DNA from: Planctomycetota bacterium
Lineage (GTDB): Bacteria; Planctomycetota; Phycisphaerae; WQYP01
NCBI GenBank assembly: GCA_021798635.1
Contig: JAJZGH010000065.1
Span: forward strand, 1-19,658
Direction of reading: 5' to 3'
Length of the DNA stretch: 19,658 nt
Shown: positions 8,364 to 14,683 of the stretch, piece after piece
Layout: every line of letters begins with the position of its first letter
Position numbering within the stretch: the stretch's first letter is position 1
Notes under the pieces: model-generated
The model's database searches: none
What the model was told of the DNA's origin: nothing
What the model saw: only the letters and a program-made list of their open reading frames with translations
Position numbers and translations under genes: made by a program

Positions 8364-8445
8364 ATTCTAACACGACTCAAGCAAAACGGTGAAATGCGTC
8401 GCAGGGAGAAGGAATTGGAGGAGGGGCACCGTTTGTTACGGTGAA
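8364..8445 (-). promoter_or_regulatory. Candidate control region of the ATPase-DUF4276 operon with repeated ACGGTGAA sites
   Basis: The plus-strand octamer ACGGTGAA occurs at 8386-8393 and again at 8438-8445. The second copy is also the right arm of a 6+5+6 inverted repeat, CACCGT (8427-8432) with ACGGTG (8438-8443). On the minus strand a possible -10, TAGAAT (8369-8364), lies 26 nt before the ATPase ATG. The nearer octamer falls at about the -35 position, where there is no good TTGACA. This fits a site for an activator or repressor, but it is motif inspection only. The remaining sequence up to the peptidase stop at 8584 shows nothing else I can support. Confidence 0.3.
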
Positions 8446-8583
8446 TTGGAGACCATTCCCCCGCCCCACCACAACATGTCATTAGCTCAATGCGGCAGCG
8501 TTGAGTTGGATGCGGAACAGCAGGTGCGATCATCCACCGGTTTGTTCGGCAAAAGCGGCCCGGCAACGTGGCCACCGGCAGGG

Positions 8584-9810
8584 TCATGGCGTTGCCGGCC
8601 CCAGCGTCGTGGTGGTCGTGGGATTAAACGGAAATTCCTCAAGAACTTTTTTTATCGCCGCCGCATCGACGCTTTCCAGCAGTTGCAGGTCTTCTTCCAG
8701 GGTTTTGTATTCCTGATTGTAAATCCAGCGTGAGCAGATATTGCGCATGCGGCCCAGCGGCAGTTCGCCCTGTAAAACGGCGGCGGTGGCTATTTTGTTT
8801 TTGCTGCGGGAAATTTCCTGATCCGTCAGGCCGTGGGAAATGATTTTCTGCATCTCGCTGCGCAAGATATCCGCGACCTGCCCCGATCGTGCCGGATCGC
8901 ATGAGGCGTAGGCAAAAAAGCTGCCGACCTGATCATGCGGGTAAAACGAAAAGTCCGCTTCATCCGCCAGGCCCGGCTCAACCAGTGCCCAGTAAAACCG
9001 CGACCCGTCATGATCACCGATCACATCCGCCAGCACTTGCGCGGCATATCGTCCGTCATGCTGCGCGGAGGGGCCGGGGCACATTAAAGCGACGTAATGC
9101 CGTTTGAGTTTGGGATCGGCAATATGCCGTACCCCGCCGGTTATCTGTGCCACAGGATATTGCCGGTGCACATCCAGATGCTTCCACTGCCCGCATTTTT
9201 CTTCCGATAGCCGCAACAATTCGTCAAAGTCCATATTGCCGGCCACGGCCAGTACCATGTTGCCGGGGCCATAGCGGGCGTCAAAATAAGTTTGCATCTG
9301 ATCACGGGCTAACGCCGTGATGGATTCTTTGGTGCCCAGGATAGAATGCGCCATGGGATGGCGGTGGAAATGGTCTTCCATGATCGCTTCATACAGGACA
9401 TGGCCGGGGCGATCCAGATACAGGGCGATTTCCTCAAGGATCACTTTTTTTTCCATGTTAAAATCATCGCTGTTCAATGCCGGGCGCATCATGTCCGCCA
9501 GCAGATCAAGGGCGGCTGGCAGGAACTCCGGCAGAATATGGGCCCAGTAACAGGTTACTTCATTGCTGGTAAACGCATTGTTACGCGCTCCCATGGCGTC
9601 AAATTCCCGATTCACATCCGCACTGGAGCGGCGGGCGGTTCCTTTGAACATCATGTGTTCTAGAAAATGCGATACGCCGGAAACCTCACCGGATTCATCC
9701 CGTGAGCCGGTCTTCACCATAAACCCGATGGCAACGCTTTGTGCGTCAGGGTTTATTTCCGCGACAATATCCATGCCGTTTTTTAATTGTGCATGCTTGA
9801 ACGTAACCAT
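8584..9810 (-). CDS. M16 family zinc metallopeptidase, catalytic subunit
   Basis: This 408-residue protein is a pitrilysin/insulinase-type (M16) peptidase of the mitochondrial-processing-peptidase-like size class. The inverted zinc motif H-x-x-E-H is intact as HFLEH (His48, Glu51 catalytic base, His52), with the third zinc ligand in EKKVILEEI (Glu127, 75 residues further on). The typical flanks FKGT and NAFTS-NEVT follow the motif. The C-terminal half has SRFYWALVEPG in the position of the inactive M16_C lobe. No signal peptide is evident, so a cytoplasmic location is likely. GGAGAG lies 7 nt before the ATG. It follows the non-catalytic M16 gene by 78 nt, and the two probably form a heterodimer that encloses unfolded peptides. 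Natural substrate unknown. Confidence 0.92.
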   Translation of the reverse strand: MVTFKHAQLKNGMDIVAEINPDAQSVAIGFMVKTGSRDESGEVSGVSHFLEHMMFKGTARRSSADVNREFDAMGARNNAFTSNEVTCYWAHILPEFLPAALDLLADMMRPALNSDDFNMEKKVILEEIALYLDRPGHVLYEAIMEDHFHRHPMAHSILGTKESITALARDQMQTYFDARYGPGNMVLAVAGNMDFDELLRLSEEKCGQWKHLDVHRQYPVAQITGGVRHIADPKLKRHYVALMCPGPSAQHDGRYAAQVLADVIGDHDGSRFYWALVEPGLADEADFSFYPHDQVGSFFAYASCDPARSGQVADILRSEMQKIISHGLTDQEISRSKNKIATAAVLQGELPLGRMRNICSRWIYNQEYKTLEEDLQLLESVDAAAIKKVLEEFPFNPTTTTTLGPATP

Positions 9811-9888
9811 GTAAAAACTCTCCGGGAAATTTTCCGCCCGGCTACCGCGCCCCCTGAGGCATCGGACACCCTGCAGTCTTCCAAGTTA

Positions 9889-11160
9889 TTAACCAATCAT
9901 ATCCACAGGAACGGCCAGGGGGGCCGGCCCGATTGTTACGACCGTCATTTTGCCCGGCCGATGCGCCTCAAGAAAGGCATTCAGGCGTTTCAAATCCACG
10001 CTTTCAATGCGGGCACGCAATTCATCCAATGTGCGCGGGCGCCCATAATGATAAAAATCATGGGCGATGGCACCGGCGCGGGCGGCGGAGCTTTCGCCAT
10101 TCATAATCACCCGGGCTTTCATGCCCACCTGCGCCCGTTCAAGTTCATCGCTTGATGCCCCGGCGCTGAAACGCTGCAATTCATGCAGAAACGAATCCAG
10201 AGTTTTCTGGGCACGCTCCGGCACTGTGCCGGCGTATCCCAAAACGGCACCGGCATGTTTAAGACTCATATATCCCGCGCTGACGGAATAGCACAGGCCC
10301 TGCTTTTCCCGAATTTCAGAAAACAGCCGTGCCCCCATACCTCCGCTTAAAATATTCATCGCCAATTGCAACACAATGCTGTCCGGATCAGATTCCGCAA
10401 TGGCATCAAACGCCAATCCGATCTGCACCTGGTTACTGGCTTGCTGCTCATGCCATACCCCGCCCACTGCCGCCTGTGTCGGCATCTGCACGGGTTCTTT
10501 CGACTGCCACGATCCGAAATGGTGTTCCACCATATCCCGCACAGCGGCAAATTCTACCGCCCCCGCCACGGCCAGAATTGCCCCACGCGCGGTGCAGCGG
10601 TTCTGGAAATCTTTCCGCAATGCTGCGGGGGTTAGCGCTGTGAGGTGCTCCTTTTTCCCTGCCACCGGCCGGCCATACGGTTGGGCGAAATGACGTGATT
10701 TAATCAGCATATTCAACTTTTGAGCCGGTTCATCTTCAATGGCATCTAATTGCTGCAGGGCCAAATCACGCGCCGGGCCAAAACCCGCCTCAGGCAGCAT
10801 CGGGCGCAATAATATATCCCCGTAAACCGGCAATACCTGCGGCAGCTTATCCGCCAGCATGGATGCATTGAATCGCATGAAGACTGTTTCGGCACTCGCG
10901 GCCCGCTGCACACCCAGTGAATCCAGGTAATCGGTCAGTGCCCGGTTATCGCGTTCGCCCGCCCCGCGGGTAATCCAGTCGGCCAGGACATTGGAACTGC
11001 CCAAACCGTCAACCGGATCTGATGCGGCTCCCATGGGGGTCAGAATTGTCAGAGCGGCGGAGCGCACGTCGGGCATGGATTCCACCAGCAAGGTTAAGCC
11101 ATTGGATAATGTTGCTACATCCTGCCGCGCTTTTGCGCCGGCGGTTTTTACTATTGACAC
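9889..11160 (-). CDS. M16 family peptidase-like protein, non-catalytic partner subunit
   Basis: A 423-residue M16-fold protein in which the zinc site is lost: at the HxxEH position the sequence reads SSNVLADWITRG. It keeps the conserved C-lobe motif GARLFSEIREKQGLCYSVSAGY (split here as GGMGARLF, then REKQGLCYSV), with Arg284 and Tyr291. In known two-gene M16 pairs these residues hold substrate for the partner's active site. The GTG start at 11160 is supported by AGGAG 6 nt upstream. It lies directly upstream of the catalytic M16 gene and 66 nt after the oxidoreductase stop, all in one direction, so one transcript is likely. Division of labour as alpha/beta subunits is inferred from the motif pattern. 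Confidence 0.88.
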   Translation of the reverse strand: MSIVKTAGAKARQDVATLSNGLTLLVESMPDVRSAALTILTPMGAASDPVDGLGSSNVLADWITRGAGERDNRALTDYLDSLGVQRAASAETVFMRFNASMLADKLPQVLPVYGDILLRPMLPEAGFGPARDLALQQLDAIEDEPAQKLNMLIKSRHFAQPYGRPVAGKKEHLTALTPAALRKDFQNRCTARGAILAVAGAVEFAAVRDMVEHHFGSWQSKEPVQMPTQAAVGGVWHEQQASNQVQIGLAFDAIAESDPDSIVLQLAMNILSGGMGARLFSEIREKQGLCYSVSAGYMSLKHAGAVLGYAGTVPERAQKTLDSFLHELQRFSAGASSDELERAQVGMKARVIMNGESSAARAGAIAHDFYHYGRPRTLDELRARIESVDLKRLNAFLEAHRPGKMTVVTIGPAPLAVPVDMIG

Positions 11161-11226
11161 ATGCGACTCCTGATTGCTGCGAGCATCCTACCAAACATTC
11201 AGATGCGCCACCAAAACCCGGACCCC

Positions 11227-12393
11227 TTACGCCCAGGACGGCGCTGATTGCAACGCCGCCGGCAGCTTCCGCTGCCGATGCACCTGCTGGAAAATTTCCG
11301 GCAGCGTATCGGTGGCGCTCCATGGGGCCTTTTTGATTTTCCAGTCTGCGCTCTGATAACATGAGAATACAAAATCCGTGGTTTTGCAAATGGCGGAAAA
11401 ATCAGTCATGGGGCGAGAACCCGTTCGTATCGCCTGGGCAAAGCTGTTATACACGCGCGATGTACCGCCGAATTCCTTGTTGTCATCGGTAAATTCCAAC
11501 GCCGGTTGCCCGTCAGCAAATACGTAGCCCACGCCATTCCATAAGGCCCGGCCATGGGTTCCAATTAATTCAATCGAGTGCCGATCCACCCGGCTGCACG
11601 TCGTGGCGATCGCCCACAGCCGCGGTGCTTCGGGCGTATTGAGCGTGGCGGAAATAAAGGCACAATCTTCCATTTCCAAAGCCGGCGTGTCATGAAATTT
11701 GTACAACCCCACTTCCACATCCCGGGTCCCGGCTACGGCCGGTAAATCTCCCTGGGCGCACAAGATCAACGTCTGATTGATAAAATGAATCGCCTGGTTG
11801 AACATAATACCATCAAGATTCCAGGTGTTACCAAACATTTTCTTACCGGCCCATGCCACGCGCTCAAAATAGGGATTTTCACGCCACCACAAACTCGATA
11901 AAAATATCTCTTTAATGGGACCGATAGCGCCGGCTTGAATATGGCGGCGTAACTCAAGAAAGGAATTTCTTCCCACATGCTGCATTTGCACCGCACCAAC
12001 CTTGCCGGATTTTTTCTGGGCCTCCAGCATAGCCCGGCAATCATCCGGGTGAATCGCCATGGGCTTTTCCACCAGCACATGCTTGCCGGCCTCAAAGGCC
12101 GCCACGGTCATTTCCCGATGCAAAAAATGCGGTGCTGCAATACAAACCGCCTCCACCTGGGGGTCTTTGAGTAATTCACGGTAATCAGCGTAAATTTTTC
12201 CGCCCAGCGCGGTAATTCGTGCGGCATGTTTGGCAACTGCTTCACTCTCCAGCCGGGAATCACACCCCGCCACAATGGAAAAATTCGGATTTTTTTCCAT
12301 TTCATCCAGGTGCAAAGGCCCTATCCCGCCACCGATCCCGATTTGTCCCACCCGCACCGGGTTATTCACTTTGTCCACCACATCCAGGGTCAT
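11227..12393 (-). CDS. Gfo/Idh/MocA family NAD(P)-dependent oxidoreductase
   Basis: A cytoplasmic two-domain dehydrogenase-type enzyme of 388 residues. The N-terminal Rossmann domain shows VGQIGIGGGIGPLHL (15-29), then ADYRELL, and ends with the hallmark HVLVEKP (Glu109-Lys110-Pro111), whose lysine is the usual catalytic residue. In the C-terminal domain NQAIHF holds the family's catalytic histidine position (His203). Members oxidise or rearrange sugars, inositols and related polyols; the substrate here cannot be told. CGGAG lies 9 nt before the ATG. It heads the minus-strand run with the two M16 genes and is divergent from the amidohydrolase, an arrangement that may share regulation. Full length, with no missing motif seen. 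Confidence 0.92.
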   Translation of the reverse strand: MTLDVVDKVNNPVRVGQIGIGGGIGPLHLDEMEKNPNFSIVAGCDSRLESEAVAKHAARITALGGKIYADYRELLKDPQVEAVCIAAPHFLHREMTVAAFEAGKHVLVEKPMAIHPDDCRAMLEAQKKSGKVGAVQMQHVGRNSFLELRRHIQAGAIGPIKEIFLSSLWWRENPYFERVAWAGKKMFGNTWNLDGIMFNQAIHFINQTLILCAQGDLPAVAGTRDVEVGLYKFHDTPALEMEDCAFISATLNTPEAPRLWAIATTCSRVDRHSIELIGTHGRALWNGVGYVFADGQPALEFTDDNKEFGGTSRVYNSFAQAIRTGSRPMTDFSAICKTTDFVFSCYQSADWKIKKAPWSATDTLPEIFQQVHRQRKLPAALQSAPSWA

Positions 12394-12424
12394 AGTTTTG
12401 AACTCCGCAAGTTTCTAAGTCGGT

Positions 12425-12453
12425 ACTTTAGGCCTTTCGCGCTGTTCCGTAAA
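12425..12453 (-). promoter_or_regulatory. Possible promoter of the oxidoreductase-M16 operon
   Basis: On the minus strand TTTACG (12453-12448) and TAAAGT (12430-12425) are separated by 17 nt and match the sigma70 hexamers at four of six positions each. The leader to the ATG at 12393 would be short. The same 130-nt divergent gap carries a short tandem repeat, CCCTGATTTC at 12461-12470 and 12473-12482, just upstream of this promoter. Weak motif evidence only. Confidence 0.3.
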
Positions 12454-12526
12454 GCATCGGCCCTGATTTCGCCCCTGATTTCACGCCGCTTGCCCGCCCC
12501 TTACGCAGCGAGTATCTTGACCGTTG

Positions 12527-13441
12527 ATGATTATTGATTGTCACACCAGTATCTGGCAAAGCCCCGAGCAACTGGGCCGCGACGCCATTAATCGCATCGC
12601 CCAACCGACACGCTTCGGGCATGAACAAGTCCGGCTTCTGCCCAAGGCCGATACCGCTTCTCATTATCTGGCCTCCGAGCCGGTGCAGCGCAGTTTCGTG
12701 CTGGGCTTTAAAAGCCGCTATCTCGGAGCGTGCATACCCAATGATCTGATCACAGATTATTGCAGTGAACACGCGGATCAGATGATCGGGTTTGCCGGAC
12801 TTGATCCAACGGACCCCGACGCCTCCGCACAGGTTGCTGAAATTGGACACAGTGCGTTGCTTAAGGGCCTGGTCATCGCCCCGGCGGCGCAGGATTTTCA
12901 CCCCTGCGATACTCAGGCCATGCGCATTTATGAAGCTGCGGCGATCTTGAAATTACCCGTGATCTTTTCCAGCGGACCCTATAATTCCGCCCACACCCGC
13001 TTGGAATACGCCCGCCCCCTGCTGCTGGATGAAATTGCCCGCAACTTCCCCGATCTTAAATTAGTCATCAGCCATATCGGTTATCCCTGGGTCGATGAAA
13101 CCCTGACCCTTCTGGCCAAACACAATAATGTATTTGCCGGCATCGCCGGGCTACTGCGGCGGCCTTGGATTGCGTGGGACGCGTTATTGCGTGCCTGTCA
13201 GATGCAGGTAACCAGCCGCCTGCTGTTCGGCAGTGATTTTCCATTTTCTACCCCCGCGGATTGCATCGATACGCTTTACAACATTAACCAGTTTGCCATG
13301 GGATCCCCCATGCCGACGATTCCCCGGGAGGTTTTGCGTAATATTGTCCACAATGACGCCCTTACCGGACTTGGCATTCACTGCCCGTCCAGCCGAACTC
13401 TGGCGGCTCCCGTGAAACTTCGCCGGGCGGGCCAAGACTAA
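12527..13441 (+). CDS. Amidohydrolase-2 family (TIM-barrel) metal-dependent hydrolase
   Basis: About 304 residues of the amidohydrolase 2 family, whose members hydrolyse or decarboxylate small cyclic or carboxylated compounds. The ATG at 12527 is preferred over the in-frame TTG at 12524; no strong ribosome site is seen for either. Metal-site landmarks are IDCHTSIW at the N-terminus (the usual H-x-H reads H-x-S, so one ligand seems missing), LVISHIGYPWVDE with its histidine, and LLFGSDFPF with the catalytic aspartate near the C-terminus. Other family-like stretches are GFAGLDPTDP, YEAAAILKLPVIF and IVHNDALTGLGI. It diverges from the Gfo/Idh gene, so the two may act in one sugar or aromatic pathway. 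Substrate unknown; the family is clear. Confidence 0.85.
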   Translation: MIIDCHTSIWQSPEQLGRDAINRIAQPTRFGHEQVRLLPKADTASHYLASEPVQRSFVLGFKSRYLGACIPNDLITDYCSEHADQMIGFAGLDPTDPDASAQVAEIGHSALLKGLVIAPAAQDFHPCDTQAMRIYEAAAILKLPVIFSSGPYNSAHTRLEYARPLLLDEIARNFPDLKLVISHIGYPWVDETLTLLAKHNNVFAGIAGLLRRPWIAWDALLRACQMQVTSRLLFGSDFPFSTPADCIDTLYNINQFAMGSPMPTIPREVLRNIVHNDALTGLGIHCPSSRTLAAPVKLRRAGQD

Positions 13442-13456
13442 ATCCCCTGGCCGAAC

Positions 13457-13484
13457 GCGAAATCCGGCAAGCGAAATCCGGCAA
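13457..13484 (+). repeat. Two tandem copies of a 14-bp repeat
   Basis: GCGAAATCCGGCAA occurs twice head to tail without spacer, 15 nt after the amidohydrolase stop. It is followed by a small palindrome, ACGCAT-C-ATGCGT (13499-13511), and a 7-bp inverted repeat, ATCGAGA (13533-13539) with TCTCGAT (13551-13557), before the next gene. No role is evident; a slippage duplication is the simplest explanation. Confidence 0.8.
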
Positions 13485-13584
13485 GTGTTGCGTGCCTTAC
13501 GCATCATGCGTTACTATCGGGGGAACTTTGGCATCGAGAGCATGTCTACATCTCGATCAAAGCTTAGAGGATGACAGTGTATTT

Positions 13585-13905
13585 ATGATTATCACCACCA
13601 CCAATAGCATCGATGGACATCGAATTCTGGAATATAAAGGACTGGTGCGCGGAATCGTGGTTCGCACCCCTACCATCAGCCAGGGGTTCATGGGCGGACT
13701 TAAATCCATCGTCGGCGGACGCAACCGCAGTTATATCATGATGTGTGAAGAAGCCCGCAGTGAGGCATTCGAAATTATGGCGCAACAGGCGGCTGAACTC
13801 GGTGCCAATGCTGTAGTCGGCGTGCGTTATGACGCCGCCGACCTTGGCGGACAGAGCGGATCATCCGAAGTGCTATGTTACGGTACTGCGGTAGTTATTG
13901 AATAA
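13585..13905 (+). CDS. YbjQ/UPF0145 (heavy-metal-binding domain, DUF74) family protein
   Basis: The 106-residue protein begins MIITTTNSIDGHRILEYKGL and continues with VRGIVVRTPTISQGFMGGLK, IVGGRNRSY, AFEIMAQQAAELGANAVVGV and EVLCYGTAVVIE, the standard UPF0145/YbjQ layout and length. The internal ATG was chosen over an upstream in-frame ATG at 13492 because the family starts exactly there; an AGAGG stands rather far (14 nt) upstream. Members form small pentameric cytoplasmic proteins; a metal-related role has been proposed from the fold but is unproven. It runs convergent with the DUF1328 gene. It has no obvious partner among its neighbours. Confidence 0.9.
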   Translation: MIITTTNSIDGHRILEYKGLVRGIVVRTPTISQGFMGGLKSIVGGRNRSYIMMCEEARSEAFEIMAQQAAELGANAVVGVRYDAADLGGQSGSSEVLCYGTAVVIE

Positions 13906-13970
13906 TCCGCTCAAACAATTGCCGCGAAGCCGCCGCCGTACATCCTCACGGTAGAACCCTGTCCCAGAAA

Positions 13971-13983
13971 TCGCCGGAGGCGA
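13971..13983 (-). terminator. Weak hairpin just after the DUF1328 stop
   Basis: TCGCC (13971-13975) and GGCGA (13979-13983) form a 5-bp stem with a 3-nt loop; on the minus strand it starts one base after the DUF1328 stop and is followed by TTTCT. Short stem and short T-run, so only a possible terminator. Confidence 0.25.
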
Positions 13984-13984
13984 A

Positions 13985-14152
13985 TTATGGCCGTCTTCCA
14001 CGAAAACCGGTGATGAGGGAAATGACAAAAATAATCAGAAACAGCACGAAAATAATTTTTGCGATTTCCGTTGCCAGCCCGGCAACCCCAAGAAAGCCAA
14101 ATGCCCCGGCAATAATTGCCACGATCAGAAATATGATGGCCCAGTAAAGCAT
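13985..14152 (-). CDS. DUF1328 (UPF0391/YtjA-like) small membrane protein
   Basis: A 55-residue ORF starting [20 protein letters not shown] and ending [12 protein letters not shown]. Two hydrophobic helices (about 3-23 and 31-48) are separated by [11 protein letters not shown], and the tail is positively charged, which is the DUF1328 pattern. A strong AAGGAG lies 8 nt before the ATG. These small inner-membrane proteins are often stress-induced, but their function is unknown. The gene is convergent with the YbjQ-family gene. A TATAAT-like -10 at 14327-14322 on the minus strand could serve it, with a long leader and no clear -35. Confidence 0.9.
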   Translation of the reverse strand: MLYWAIIFLIVAIIAGAFGFLGVAGLATEIAKIIFVLFLIIFVISLITGFRGRRP

Positions 14153-14469
14153 ATCCGTAACTCCTTCAAAAAAGTTTTTTTAACAGCCATCTAAAACATT
14201 TTTCTACCCGTGCGACATTTAAACCCAGTTCACAACCGCCCACAACCCCCACAGCCGCACGATCCATTTACAAACCAGCCCATCGTCAGGCCGCAACACC
14301 AATAACCACGTTCCCCAACACATTATAGGCGTCCAATTGTGCCGCGCATAATTAAAAAAGCTTGATGTTGCTTCGATAGAGCCGCTACGGATACTGGTTC
14401 CAGTGACGGCATCACCCCTTTTTGCAGATCCGAAGCCCCCCCCCGCGTCGCGAGATTCGGGCTACTCTA

Positions 14470-14559
14470 TTACCAGAGGTCATCGAATAAATCGGCTTCC
14501 ACACCGCGCAGGGGGAGCGGTCGCTCGAGCCGGCCCTTATCTCTTCCCCGCTCAGCCAT
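14470..14559 (-). CDS. Possible small ORF (29 residues) downstream of dptH
   Basis: The ATG at 14559 has a textbook GGAGG 7 nt upstream and opens a 29-residue frame, MAERGRDKGRLERPLPLRGV, ending in EADLFDDLW. The basic first half and acidic-aromatic end look protein-like, and the frame stays open upstream of the ATG to a stop near 14627. It could be a microprotein or the tail of a decayed longer gene. I recognise no family. Confidence 0.22.
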   Translation of the reverse strand: MAERGRDKGRLERPLPLRGVEADLFDDLW

Positions 14560-14597
14560 CGTTCTGCCTCCGCCATCCCCTGCTCGCCTGGTCCGAT

Positions 14598-14681
14598 CTA
14601 ATCTTTTCGTCGCCGGATCACTTCTTCTTCACGCGACTTCCAGCCCTTTCCTTGCAGAAGTTCCACGAGGGCCAACGGCAT
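14598..14681 (-). CDS. Possible small ORF (27 residues) starting 2 nt after the dptH stop
   Basis: ATG at 14681 follows the dptH TAG after two bases. The product starts MPLALVELLQGKGWK and continues with a highly charged SREEEVIRRRKD. No Shine-Dalgarno is seen, so expression would need re-initiation after dptH. A frameshift near the GAAGAAGAAG stretch would join it to the frame of the next small ORF, which hints at a decayed gene. Chance occurrence remains likely. Confidence 0.18.
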   Translation of the reverse strand: MPLALVELLQGKGWKSREEEVIRRRKD

Positions 14682-14683
14682 GG

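Larger units (their letters stand above)
14153..14683. other. Gene-poor interval between the DUF1328 gene and dptH
   Basis: No gene of normal size can be supported here on either strand. Contents seen are the leader and possible -10 of the DUF1328 gene (14322-14327), a homopolymer of nine C (14436-14444), and two very short minus-strand ORFs described separately. I found no tRNA, integrase or obvious terminal repeat. The interval probably marks the boundary between core genes and the restriction-type locus to the right. Confidence 0.6.

Noticed and set aside
6340..8550. 8-bp inverted match GCCGAACA / TGTTCGGC flanking the ATPase-DUF4276 cassette
   Set aside because: Too short to be taken as transposon ends; no transposase, no target-site duplication found.
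8342..8587. 81-residue minus-strand ORF overlapping the M16 stop by ATGA
   Set aside because: Composition (many Cys, Arg, Pro) and lack of any family feature look non-coding; the stretch better fits the control region of the ATPase gene.
14200..14500. Search for a tRNA or attachment site at the edge of the restriction locus
   Set aside because: No cloverleaf or tRNA 3' end could be recognised on either strand.
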